Assembly (NCBI RefSeq): GCF_048388525.1
Contig: NZ_DBGCTQ010000079.1
Location: 1 to 6,153, forward strand
DNA length: 6,153 bases
Direction of reading: 5' to 3'
Source of the DNA: BQOK01 sp048388525
GTDB lineage: Bacteria > Bacillota > Clostridia > Oscillospirales > Ruminococcaceae
How positions within the stretch are numbered: the stretch's first letter is position 1; every line of letters begins with the position of its first letter. The notes under the pieces are model-generated. The model was not told where the DNA came from. It did no database searches and saw nothing but the letters and a program-made list of their open reading frames with translations. Position numbers and translations under genes: made by a program. Below are positions 1 to 5,971 of this stretch, piece after piece.

Positions 1-1796
1 ATGTTCACGCCGGTACCTTTCTGCACCGCCACAAAGCTCGCCCCCACCCCCTCGATGGTGAGCAGGTCGTTGGCCGCCTGGGGCACGGCCACCGCCATGC
101 CCGGCTCCAGCTCCCCAGCCACCGAAATGGCGCAGCCCATATAAATATCGGCTCCCTCCACCAGGTTGGACTTCACCGTATATTCCTGCAGCGACGAGTT
201 GAACAGCTTTTTCACCGCCTCGGTCTGCGCGCCCATGCGCCGCAGATAGGCGGCCGCCTCAAAGGTGCGCACGCCGGTGTGCAGCGCAAAATTCCGGGTG
301 TCCAGCATGATGCCGGCCAGCATCGCTTCGGCCTCCAGGGCCGTGGGCTTTGCTCCCGGCGCGTCCACATATTGCACCAGCTCGCTCACCAGCTCGCAGG
401 CCGAGGACGCGTAGGGCTCGTGAAAAAACAGCACCGGGTTTTCAATGTGCCCCACCGCCTTGCGGTGGTGGTCGATCACCGCCACCTGGCCGCAATGCTC
501 AAACACATCCCTGCTTTCCAGCAGGTTCACGATGTGGGTATCCACCACCACCAAAAGGGTGCGGGGGGTCACGGTTTCCAGCACCTGGTCCGGGTGAATA
601 AAGTCCTCGCCGAAGCCGGCCCGTTCAAATTCTTCGATCAGGTTTGCGGCCAGGGTTGCCTCCCGCCGCACCGCGATCACCGCGGGGGCGTCCATCCCTT
701 TGCAGATGCGCAGCACCCCAATGGCGGCACCCAGGCAGTCCAGGTCGCTCATGCGGTGCCCCATGATGACCACGCTGTCCGCCTGTCGGATCAGATCGGC
801 CAGGGCGGTGGCCAGAATGCGGCTTTTCACCCGGCTGCGCTTTTCCACGCTGCGCGACACGCCGCCGTAAAATTCAAATCCGTCCGGCGTTTTTACTGCC
901 GCCTGGTCGCCGCCGCGGCCCAGCGCCATATCCAGCGACTGGCGGGCCATCTCCTGGCAGGCCTTGAGGTCCGCCCCGCCCCGGCCCACACCGATGGACA
1001 GGGTCACCCCCACCGCCTCGTCCAGGCTGCGCACCTTATCCAGAATGTCAAACCGCGCGGCCGCGATCTCCTTCATGTGGCGCTCTTCCACCACCGCTAT
1101 GTACCGGGTGCCCGACACCCGGCTCAAAAAACCGCTGGTGCGCCCAAAATAGTTTTCCAGCGTGCGGTTGACCGCCTCCATCAGCCGCGCTTTTTCCGAA
1201 TCGCGCAGGTTTGCCACCAGCTCCTGGTAGCCGTCCAGCTCAATGATCATATAAGCGGGCCGGCTGGCCGCATACTCGGCGGCCTGCACTTTCAGCGGGG
1301 TGTCGTCCACCAGATAAAGCAGCGTCACGTCCTCTTTCCCGCGCCCGGGCAGCGAACTGGCAAAAATGGTGTAGCGGCGGCCCGCCCTTTCCAGGCATTG
1401 GCCGCCGGGCAAAACGCACTGGTGCAGCTCCAGGCCCGGCAGCACCCGGTTCACCGGCTGCAGCACCGCGCCCTCCCCCGCCAAAAGCTGGCGGTCGAAC
1501 GCCGCATTATACCACACCAGCGTCTTGCCGCTCAGCAGCGCCGCCGGCAGCTCCAGCTGCGCCAGGCTTGCCTGCAGCTCGCTGCCCTCAAAGGGCGCGG
1601 CGCTGACGTAAGCGGCAATGCCTTTGCGCAGCCTGCGCGCACCCAGCCACAGGGCCAGTGCAATCAGTGCCAGCAGCGGCAGCAACATCGCAAGCAGGCG
1701 CACATCGCACACGGCCACCAGCGCCGTGAGCACACAGCACAGCGCAAGCAGGCCGGCGGCCGCCACCTCCAGGGAAAACCGGGGTCTGGGATCCAT
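1..1796 (-). CDS. gdpP: GdpP-type cyclic-di-AMP phosphodiesterase (DHH/DHHA1), C-terminus cut by window edge
   Basis: Membrane-bound phosphodiesterase of the GdpP/YybT family, which hydrolyses c-di-AMP to pApA. The open frame runs 598 codons from the ATG to the left edge with no stop; family members are about 650-680 residues, so roughly the last 60 are missing. Two hydrophobic segments (about residues 10-30 and 33-52) form the N-terminal anchor. A PAS-like region follows (about 75-172, containing LVWYNAAF around W95), then a degenerate GGDEF domain (about 178-300) in which SGTRY (228-232) stands where active cyclases carry the signature. The DHH domain keeps the expected metal ligands: GHRMSDLD (H347, D351, D353), VVVDTH (D419), IDHH (D442-H444) and LDTRNF (D499). 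TIEGVGASFVAV near the edge matches the start of the DHHA1 domain, whose GGGH motif lies outside the window. AGGAGG at 1811-1806, 9 nt upstream, supports the start. Co-transcription with rnj is inferred from the 36-nt gap. Confidence 0.93.
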   Translation of the reverse strand, partial: MDPRPRFSLEVAAAGLLALCCVLTALVAVCDVRLLAMLLPLLALIALALWLGARRLRKGIAAYVSAAPFEGSELQASLAQLELPAALLSGKTLVWYNAAFDRQLLAGEGAVLQPVNRVLPGLELHQCVLPGGQCLERAGRRYTIFASSLPGRGKEDVTLLYLVDDTPLKVQAAEYAASRPAYMIIELDGYQELVANLRDSEKARLMEAVNRTLENYFGRTSGFLSRVSGTRYIAVVEERHMKEIAAARFDILDKVRSLDEAVGVTLSIGVGRGGADLKACQEMARQSLDMALGRGGDQAAVKTPDGFEFYGGVSRSVEKRSRVKSRILATALADLIRQADSVVIMGHRMSDLDCLGAAIGVLRICKGMDAPAVIAVRREATLAANLIEEFERAGFGEDFIHPDQVLETVTPRTLLVVVDTHIVNLLESRDVFEHCGQVAVIDHHRKAVGHIENPVLFFHEPYASSACELVSELVQYVDAPGAKPTALEAEAMLAGIMLDTRNFALHTGVRTFEAAAYLRRMGAQTEAVKKLFNSSLQEYTVKSNLVEGADIYMGCAISVAGELEPGMAVAVPQAANDLLTIEGVGASFVAVQKGTGVN

Positions 1797-1832
1797 AGGC
1801 AAAAGCCTCCTTTGCCGCCCAAAAAGGGCCGC

Positions 1833-3653
1833 TTATACTTCCATCAGGATCGGCAGGATCATGGGGCTGCGCTTGGTCTTGCGGAAAATATAAGAGGACA
1901 GGGTCTCCCGCACGCGGGTCTTCACGCTGTTCCAGTCGCGCACGTGCTCGGTGCGGCACTTTTCAAAGCACTGTACCACCAGGCGGCGGGCTTCGTCCAT
2001 CAGCTCCTCGCTCTCGCGCACATACACAAAACCCCGGCTCACAAGATCTGGCCCGGCCAGCACCTGGCCCGAGCGGCTGTCCACCGTGGCCACCACGATC
2101 ACCAGCCCATCCTGCGAAAGATGCCGCCGGTCCCGCAGCACCACGTTGCCCACGTCGCCCACACCCAGGCCGTCCACCATCACTGCGCCCGCTGGCACCG
2201 GTTCGCCCAGCTCCAGCCCGTCCGCGGAAAGGCGGATGTCCTGCCCGATCTCGGCAATGTGGATGTTCTTCGGGGGAATCCCCAGGCTCTCGGCGGTCAT
2301 GGCATGCTTTTTCAGCTGCTTGTACTCGCCGTGCACCGGCAGGAAGTATTGGGGCGCGGTGAGGGTCAGAATGAGCTTTTGCTCCTCCTGGCAGGCGTGG
2401 CCGGACACATGCACGTCGTACATGGATTCATAAATGACCTCAGCCCCCAGCAGAAGCAGGCCGTTCACCACCTTGGTCACCATTTTTTCGTTGCCCGGAA
2501 TGGGCGTGGCCGAGATGATGATAAAATCGCCGGGGCCCACCCGCACATTGCGGTGGCTGGCGCTGGCCATGCGCGACAGGGCGCTCAGCGGTTCGCCCTG
2601 GCTTCCGGTGGTGATCAGCACCACCTTTTCGGGCGGGTATTTGTTCAGCTGCTCAATGTCGATCAGCACCCCGTCCGGCGCGTGCAGATACCCCAGCTCC
2701 AGGGCCATCTGTGTGTTGTTGGCCATGCTCCGGCCCGACACCGCCACCTTGCGGCCGTTTTCCACCGCCAGGTCGATGATCTGCTGGATGCGGTACAGGT
2801 TCGAGGCAAAGGTGGCAATGATGATGCGCTGTTTGTCCGCCTTGCGAAACAGGCCCGCAAAGCTTTGGGCCACCTTTTTTTCGGTGGCGGTAAAGCCCGG
2901 CCGCTCTGCGTTGGTGGAATCGCTCAGCAGTGCCAGCACGCCCCGCCTGCCGTACTCGGCAAAAGCGGGCAGGTCGGTGGGGCCGCCGGTCAGCGGGGTG
3001 TAGTCGATCTTAAAGTCGCCGGTCTGAAGGATCACGCCCGCCGGGCAGTCGATGGCCAGCGCCACGGCGTCCGGGATGGAATGGTTCACATGGATGGGTT
3101 CAATGGTAAAACAGCCCAGCTTGAACTTGCGGCGCGCGTTGATCTCAATGAGCTTGGTGCGGCCCAGCAGGCCGTGCTCCTCCAGCTTGTTTTTGATCAG
3201 CCCAATGGTGAGCCGCGTGGCGTAGATGGGCAGGTTGACCTGTTTCAAAAGGTAGGGCAGCGCGCCGATGTGATCCTCGTGGCCATGGGTGATGACCACG
3301 CCCTTGATCTTGTCCTTATTCTGCACCACATACCCAAAATCCGGAATCACAAGGTCCACGCCGAACATGTCGCTGTCCGGAAAAACGAGGCCGCAGTCCA
3401 CGATCATCATATCGCCCTGGCACTCGTACAGGGTAATGTTTTTGCCCACCTCCCCCAGGCCTCCCAGGGGAATAATGTGCACCGGCACCGCGGGCGCGCC
3501 GGGCTTCTGGGCCGGCTTCGCGCCCTGGGGGCGGCGGCTTTTTTGGTAGAACGGCTTGCGCCGGGCGGGCGCTTTCTCGCCCCCGGCTGCCGCGGCGCGG
3601 GGCTGCGGCGCTTTTTTACTGGTCTGGGTTTCCTTTTCGCTTGTCTGGTTCAT
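1833..3653 (-). CDS. rnj: Ribonuclease J (metallo-beta-lactamase/beta-CASP RNase)
   Basis: 606-residue RNase J, the cytoplasmic zinc-dependent endo- and 5'-3' exoribonuclease of RNA turnover and rRNA/mRNA maturation in Firmicutes. Residues 1-55 form a disordered-looking extension rich in Lys, Arg, Ala and Pro. The metallo-beta-lactamase core begins around VHIIPLGGLGEVGKN (58-72) and contains the HGHEDH zinc motif (123-128), H188/H191, TGDFK (D213) and SDSTNAERPG (D245). The beta-CASP part carries TTGSQGEP (348-355), VHVSGHA (H415, H419) and LPVHGEY (H441). The remainder (about 490-606) fits the family C-terminal domain. Without the extension the length is close to the 555 residues of B. subtilis RNase J1. 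The ATG at 3653 is preferred because GGAGG lies 6 nt upstream; an in-frame GTG at 3842 has no ribosome binding site. It is the first gene of the operon with gdpP. Confidence 0.96.
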   Translation of the reverse strand: MNQTSEKETQTSKKAPQPRAAAAGGEKAPARRKPFYQKSRRPQGAKPAQKPGAPAVPVHIIPLGGLGEVGKNITLYECQGDMMIVDCGLVFPDSDMFGVDLVIPDFGYVVQNKDKIKGVVITHGHEDHIGALPYLLKQVNLPIYATRLTIGLIKNKLEEHGLLGRTKLIEINARRKFKLGCFTIEPIHVNHSIPDAVALAIDCPAGVILQTGDFKIDYTPLTGGPTDLPAFAEYGRRGVLALLSDSTNAERPGFTATEKKVAQSFAGLFRKADKQRIIIATFASNLYRIQQIIDLAVENGRKVAVSGRSMANNTQMALELGYLHAPDGVLIDIEQLNKYPPEKVVLITTGSQGEPLSALSRMASASHRNVRVGPGDFIIISATPIPGNEKMVTKVVNGLLLLGAEVIYESMYDVHVSGHACQEEQKLILTLTAPQYFLPVHGEYKQLKKHAMTAESLGIPPKNIHIAEIGQDIRLSADGLELGEPVPAGAVMVDGLGVGDVGNVVLRDRRHLSQDGLVIVVATVDSRSGQVLAGPDLVSRGFVYVRESEELMDEARRLVVQCFEKCRTEHVRDWNSVKTRVRETLSSYIFRKTKRSPMILPILMEV

Positions 3654-3880
3654 TTGTTTCCTCCGTAAAATCGGTGCGCCGAACAGGCCTTCCAGTCCCG
3701 GAAGGTCCCTTCTGCCGCACAAAATGTTCGTTTGACGTATGTAGGCTAAAAAGCCCGCCGGGTGGGTCTTGCGGTTCTCACCGCCTGGGGCACGAAAGGT
3801 CCATTTGTTCAATGCGACCGGGCCCTTTGCTAAAAAACGCACTCGTTTCAGGCCGGGGCAAACTATCCCAACCTAAAGAT
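3654..3880 (-). promoter_or_regulatory. Long 5' leader of rnj-gdpP transcript with several hairpins
   Basis: This is the stretch between the predicted transcription start (about 3880) and the rnj ATG, about 227 nt with no convincing gene. Read on the minus strand it contains a GCGGU/ACCGC stem closed by a GAGA (GNRA) tetraloop at 3784-3771. A GCCC/GGGC pairing (3791-3788 with 3756-3753) is followed by UUUUU (3752-3748), which resembles a weak attenuator. A CCTTCC/GGAAGG stem with a 6-nt loop lies at 3705-3688, about 24 nt ahead of the ribosome binding site. GCCCG at 3823-3819 could compete for the CGGGC at 3757-3753. I do not recognise a known riboswitch or T-box motif. A regulatory role is inference. 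Confidence 0.45.
3660..3664 (-). promoter_or_regulatory. rnj ribosome binding site
   Basis: GGAGG on the minus strand sits 6 nt before the ATG at 3653. It decides the start, because the frame stays open upstream to a GTG at 3842 that would add 63 residues unlike any RNase J and that lacks a Shine-Dalgarno sequence. Confidence 0.85.
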
Positions 3881-3886
3881 AAAGTT

Positions 3887-3916
3887 ATTATACCGCTGGT
3901 TATCGGTAATTGTCAA
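3887..3916 (-). promoter_or_regulatory. Sigma-A promoter for rnj-gdpP
   Basis: On the minus strand a perfect -35 TTGACA (3916-3911) and a perfect -10 TATAAT (3892-3887) are separated by 18 nt. It points toward rnj, with a predicted start near 3880. It lies back to back with the rnhA promoter, the two -35 elements being 57 bp apart. Confidence 0.85.
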
Positions 3917-3973
3917 CAAAAAAGCAGCCGTCGTCCTAAACAGTATAGCCAAAAAAAGTGCGTTTCAACCCAC

Positions 3974-4002
3974 TTGCCGGGCCGCTGCAAACCCGGTATA
4001 AT
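3974..4002 (+). promoter_or_regulatory. Sigma-A promoter for rnhA
   Basis: TTGCCG (3974-3979) and a perfect TATAAT (3997-4002) are separated by exactly 17 nt. The predicted transcription start near 4009 gives a leader of about 43 nt to the rnhA ATG. Confidence 0.85.
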
Positions 4003-4022
4003 AATAAAAAACATCAACAAAA

Positions 4023-4039
4023 GCCCGGCCCTGCCGGGC
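4023..4039. other. GC-rich hairpin in rnhA leader; terminator-like on minus strand
   Basis: A perfect 7-bp inverted repeat GCCCGGC/GCCGGGC with a 3-nt loop lies in the short rnhA leader and ends just before the Shine-Dalgarno-like AAGGA (4042-4046). Read on the minus strand it is followed by TTTT and, eight bases later, TTTTTT, so it also has the form of an intrinsic terminator. It could stop antisense transcription through rnhA before it reaches the rnj promoter. On the plus strand no T-run follows, so there it could only act as a 5' or translational structure. Confidence 0.5.
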
Positions 4040-4051
4040 GGAAGGACAGGC

Positions 4052-4501
4052 ATGAAAGAGATCGAGATTTTTACCGACGGCGCCTGCAGCGGCAACCCCG
4101 GCCCTGGCGGCTGGGGCGCGGTGCTTCGCTATAAGCAACACGAAAAGGAGCTCTCGGGCGGCGAAGCCGAGACCACCAACAACCGCATGGAGCTCACCGC
4201 CTTCCTCCGTGCCCTGGAAGAGCTGAAAGAGCCCTGCCGCATCACCCTGTGCAGCGATTCCAAATATGTAATCGACGGGCTGCAAAAGGGCTGGGCCAAG
4301 GGCTGGCGCGCCCGGGGCTGGAAAAAGGCCGATAAATCCCCCGCCCTGAACCCGGATCTGTGGGCCCGGCTTCTGGAGCTGGCCGAGCCTCACACCATCA
4401 CCTACAAGTGGATCAAGGGGCATGCCGGCCACCCGGAGAACGAGCGGTGCGACCGGCTGGCGGTGGCCCAAAGCAAAAAATACGGCGGAAGGCAGGCATA
4501 A
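4052..4501 (+). CDS. rnhA: Ribonuclease HI
   Basis: 149-residue type 1 RNase H, which cleaves the RNA strand of RNA-DNA hybrids and so removes R-loops and primer remnants in the cytoplasm. The whole fold is present, and the length is close to the 155 residues of the E. coli enzyme. It starts with IEIFTDGACSGNPGPGGWGA, giving catalytic D9. E47 lies in NNRMEL, D69 in CSDSKYV, the loop histidine H124 in KGHAGH, and D134 in ERCDRLA; these match E. coli D10, E48, D70, H124 and D134. The Trp/Lys-rich stretch 77-92 (GLQKGWAKGWRARGWKK) corresponds to the basic protrusion that binds the hybrid. The start is supported by AAGGA 5 nt upstream and by its own promoter. The frame is open upstream to 3641, but that part lies before the promoter. 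It is transcribed alone and ends in the 4512-4561 hairpin. Confidence 0.97.
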   Translation: MKEIEIFTDGACSGNPGPGGWGAVLRYKQHEKELSGGEAETTNNRMELTAFLRALEELKEPCRITLCSDSKYVIDGLQKGWAKGWRARGWKKADKSPALNPDLWARLLELAEPHTITYKWIKGHAGHPENERCDRLAVAQSKKYGGRQA

Positions 4502-4511
4502 TCCCACAAAT

Positions 4512-4561
4512 AAAGAAGCCCTCCGGCCGCAGAAATGCTTCTGCGGCCGGAGGGCTTCTTT
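4512..4561. terminator. Bidirectional intrinsic terminator between convergent genes
   Basis: A perfect 23-bp stem (4512-4534 with 4539-4561) closes on the 4-nt loop ATGC. The G+C-rich core is flanked by A-rich sequence on the left and T-rich sequence on the right, so a U-rich tail follows the stem in both directions. It begins 10 nt after the rnhA stop and lies 15 nt beyond the stop of the convergent membrane protein gene, so it can serve both. Confidence 0.93.
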
Positions 4562-4576
4562 TGCGCTCAAAACGGC

Positions 4577-5464
4577 TCAGCCTTCAAATACCAGATCAAA
4601 CGCGGGCTTGTCGGCCGGCGCCGCGCTGTGCTCCATCACAAACCCGCGGTAGGTGTCGTACAAAAGGCTCAGCGGGTAGGCCGGCTGCTTGGTGTAGCGG
4701 TACATATTGATGCCGTTGATAAGGATCGGCTCCCCTCCATCCCACACAATGAGCAGGCTCACATCCCTCCCGAACAGGGCGGCCAGCACCGGCTGCGGTG
4801 CCTGGGCGCTGGCGCCCGCGTCCACTTTCACCAGGGTTGCGTCCCCACTGCTTTCCAGCAGGGTTTGCACCCCATCCCAAAATTCCGCTTCACTCAGGGG
4901 CGCTGGGCTGGGCGCCGGGGCCGGCGAAGGGGTCGGGGTTGCCGCAGTGGATGCCGCAGGAGGCGCGGCGCCGGAGGCCGGGCTGTTTACCTGGCTGGCC
5001 GCCGGCTGGTCAATGCGCCCTTTTAATGCGGCCGCCCCCGCATACACCGCGCCTATCACGCATAACACAATCAGAGCCGCGGCCAAAGGGCGCCACCACT
5101 GCCGCCTGCGGTAAAGCACTCCGTCCGACCGGCGGATGGCGTCGGTCCGCTTTCGGGGCTTTGTGCCCGACAAAGCCGCCAGGCTGGTCTGGGGTGCCGG
5201 GCCAGCCGCAGAAGGCTCTTTTGCCGCCTGGGGCACGGGCTGTACAGCCGCCTGTGCGCCCGGGAGCACAGGCGGCTCCGACCGCTGTGCTGCTGGTGCC
5301 TTTTGGGGCGTTTCTGCAGCCTGCCTGGGGGCAGGCTGGGGGCCTGCGGCAGACGGCCGGGCGTCCCTCGCAGCCGCCCGGCCAGGCTGCACGGCGGGGC
5401 ACTGGCTTTTACCTTGTCTTCTTTTCTTTCTGCTCGTGCGCTTTTTTTCGTTTTTCTTTGCCAC
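4577..5464 (-). CDS. Ala/Pro-rich single-pass membrane protein of unknown function
   Basis: I do not recognise this 295-residue protein. Residues 1-20 are very basic (KKNEKKRTSRKKRR). Residues 21-100 are low-complexity Ala/Pro/Gln, probably disordered, followed by another basic patch (TKPRKRTDAIRR, 101-112). A single transmembrane helix spans about 126-147 (LAAALIVLCVIGAVYAGAAAL). Positive charge before the helix predicts a cytoplasmic N-terminus and an outward C-terminus. A Thr/Ser/Ala/Pro linker (about 165-190, TPTPSPAPAPSPAP) leads to a small ordered domain (about 190-295) with FWDGVQTLLES, VSLLIVWDGGEPILINGINMYRY and a final LVFEG. The start is GTG, chosen because GGAGGT lies 6 nt upstream and a TTGAAA/TATAAT promoter lies just beyond. 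It is monocistronic and divergent from the XRE gene. The domain layout resembles envelope or division accessory proteins, but no function is assigned. Confidence 0.8.
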   Translation of the reverse strand: MAKKNEKKRTSRKKRRQGKSQCPAVQPGRAAARDARPSAAGPQPAPRQAAETPQKAPAAQRSEPPVLPGAQAAVQPVPQAAKEPSAAGPAPQTSLAALSGTKPRKRTDAIRRSDGVLYRRRQWWRPLAAALIVLCVIGAVYAGAAALKGRIDQPAASQVNSPASGAAPPAASTAATPTPSPAPAPSPAPLSEAEFWDGVQTLLESSGDATLVKVDAGASAQAPQPVLAALFGRDVSLLIVWDGGEPILINGINMYRYTKQPAYPLSLLYDTYRGFVMEHSAAPADKPAFDLVFEG

Positions 5465-5470
5465 TGCGGC

Positions 5471-5476
5471 ACCTCC
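5471..5476 (-). promoter_or_regulatory. Ribosome binding site fixing the GTG start of the membrane protein
   Basis: GGAGGT on the minus strand lies 6 nt before GTG at 5464, and this decides the start. The ATG overlapping the same motif (5478-5476) is in another frame, that of a short overlapping open frame starting at 5496. Confidence 0.8.
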
Positions 5477-5495
5477 ATATTGGCGATTTTTATCA

Positions 5496-5524
5496 ATTAT
5501 ACACCTTTAAGTAATAAATTTCAA
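5496..5524 (-). promoter_or_regulatory. Sigma-A promoter for the membrane protein gene
   Basis: On the minus strand TTGAAA (5524-5519) and a perfect TATAAT (5501-5496) are 17 nt apart. The predicted start near 5489 leaves a leader of about 25 nt. The -35 sits in the middle of the inverted repeat 5509-5531. Confidence 0.8.
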
Positions 5525-5538
5525 ATTACTTTCAGTAA
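5509..5538. promoter_or_regulatory. Candidate operator with three AGTAA half-sites between divergent promoters
   Basis: AAGTAAT (5509-5515) and its exact inverted copy ATTACTT (5525-5531) flank a 9-nt centre. A third half-site, AGTAA (5534-5538), forms a second inverted repeat TTACT-TTC-AGTAA (5526-5538) with the middle copy. The array covers the -35 of the membrane protein promoter and ends one base before the -35 of the XRE promoter. The likely binder is the adjacent XRE protein; that is inference, and AT-rich sequence can give chance palindromes. Confidence 0.45.
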
Positions 5539-5539
5539 A

Positions 5540-5568
5540 TTGTCTTTTATTCTTGGGAAACATAAAAT
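5540..5568 (+). promoter_or_regulatory. Probable promoter for the XRE regulator gene
   Basis: TTGTCT (5540-5545) and TAAAAT (5563-5568) are separated by 17 nt. This is weaker than the other promoters in the window, with four and five consensus bases respectively. The predicted start near 5575 leaves a leader of about 19 nt with a strong GGAGGTGAT ribosome binding site. Confidence 0.6.
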
Positions 5569-5593
5569 TAAAACCACGGGTGGAGGTGATCGC

Positions 5594-5971
5594 ATGAAAA
5601 AGGAACAGAATGTGGAGATCGGCCGGCGGGTGCGCGCCGCCCGGGCCCGCCGTGGCCTTACCCGCGAGAAACTGGCCGAGCAGCTGGATCTCTCCACGCT
5701 GTTTTTGAGCTATATCGAGTGCGGTCAGAAGGGCATGTCACTGTCCACCTTCACCAACCTTTGCCGCGTTCTGAACGTTTCAGCCGACGAATTGCTGTTC
5801 GGCCCTGCGCACGCGGCGCAAACCTCCGACGCCCATCGGCTGTTGGAGCGCATGGATCCTGGGTACCTGCCCCTGGCGGCCGGTGCCCTCGCCCTTGTGG
5901 AGCAAGCGGCGGAGGCCGGTGAGGAAAAGGGCCGTTTGTGCCGCAAAAAGATAACGGGGGAGGAAACCTGA
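5594..5971 (+). CDS. XRE-family helix-turn-helix transcriptional regulator
   Basis: 125-residue DNA-binding protein with one Cro/C1-type helix-turn-helix domain at residues 8-70. It contains IGRRVRAARARRGLTREKLAEQ, with helix 2 at about 23-30. The recognition helix lies at about 34-42 (STLFLSYIE), followed by the family's usual CGQKGMSLSTFTNLCRVLNVSADELL. The tail (71-125) is not a recognised ligand or peptidase domain; it has a short Ala/Leu-rich helix (about 92-110) that might dimerise, then a basic end. The ATG follows GGAGGTGAT (5582-5590) at 3 nt from its last base, a normal distance from the GGAGG core. An in-frame extension back to 5303 would cross the promoter and is rejected. The gene is divergent from the membrane protein gene, so local and autogenous control is plausible but unproven. 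Its final codons form one arm of its own terminator. Confidence 0.93.
   Translation: MKKEQNVEIGRRVRAARARRGLTREKLAEQLDLSTLFLSYIECGQKGMSLSTFTNLCRVLNVSADELLFGPAHAAQTSDAHRLLERMDPGYLPLAAGALALVEQAAEAGEEKGRLCRKKITGEET

Noticed and set aside
1070..1200. Possible active diguanylate cyclase domain in the gdpP product
   Set aside because: The signature position reads SGTRY rather than GGDEF/GGEEF, as is usual for the degenerate domain in this family, so cyclase activity is not expected.
279..3668. A 1129-codon plus-strand open frame running through both gdpP and rnj
   Set aside because: It is in codon register with both real genes on the other strand, so stops would need TTA, CTA or TCA codons in the sense genes, which G+C-biased codon use avoids. 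Its His/Gln-rich translation resembles no protein, whereas the minus strand shows clear catalytic motifs.
3654..3842. N-terminal extension of RNase J from a GTG at 3842
   Set aside because: No ribosome binding site at the GTG and no family similarity in the added 63 residues; the ATG at 3653 has GGAGG at 6 nt. Open frames persist by chance in G+C-rich leaders.
3942..3968. Second possible minus-strand promoter (TTGAAA and TATACT) upstream of rnj
   Set aside because: The spacer is only 15 nt and a consensus promoter lies just downstream; kept out for lack of support.
3641..4051. In-frame upstream extension of rnhA
   Set aside because: It crosses the rnhA promoter and the divergent rnj promoter, and the family begins at the MKEIEIFTDG start.
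4512..4561. Hairpin considered as a mobile repeat or CRISPR-like unit
   Set aside because: It occurs once in the window, has no direct repeats or spacers, and its place between convergent stops with flanking A and T runs is fully explained as a terminator.
5071..5496. Minus-strand open frame of 141 codons overlapping the membrane protein start
   Set aside because: It begins ahead of the GGAGGT site in another frame, is Arg/Pro-rich, and lacks its own ribosome binding site; the overlapping frame has a basic tail, a transmembrane helix and an ordered domain.
5303..5593. In-frame upstream extension of the XRE protein to 222 residues
   Set aside because: It lies antisense to the membrane protein gene and before the predicted promoter; the ATG at 5594 has an excellent ribosome binding site and starts the usual HTH domain.
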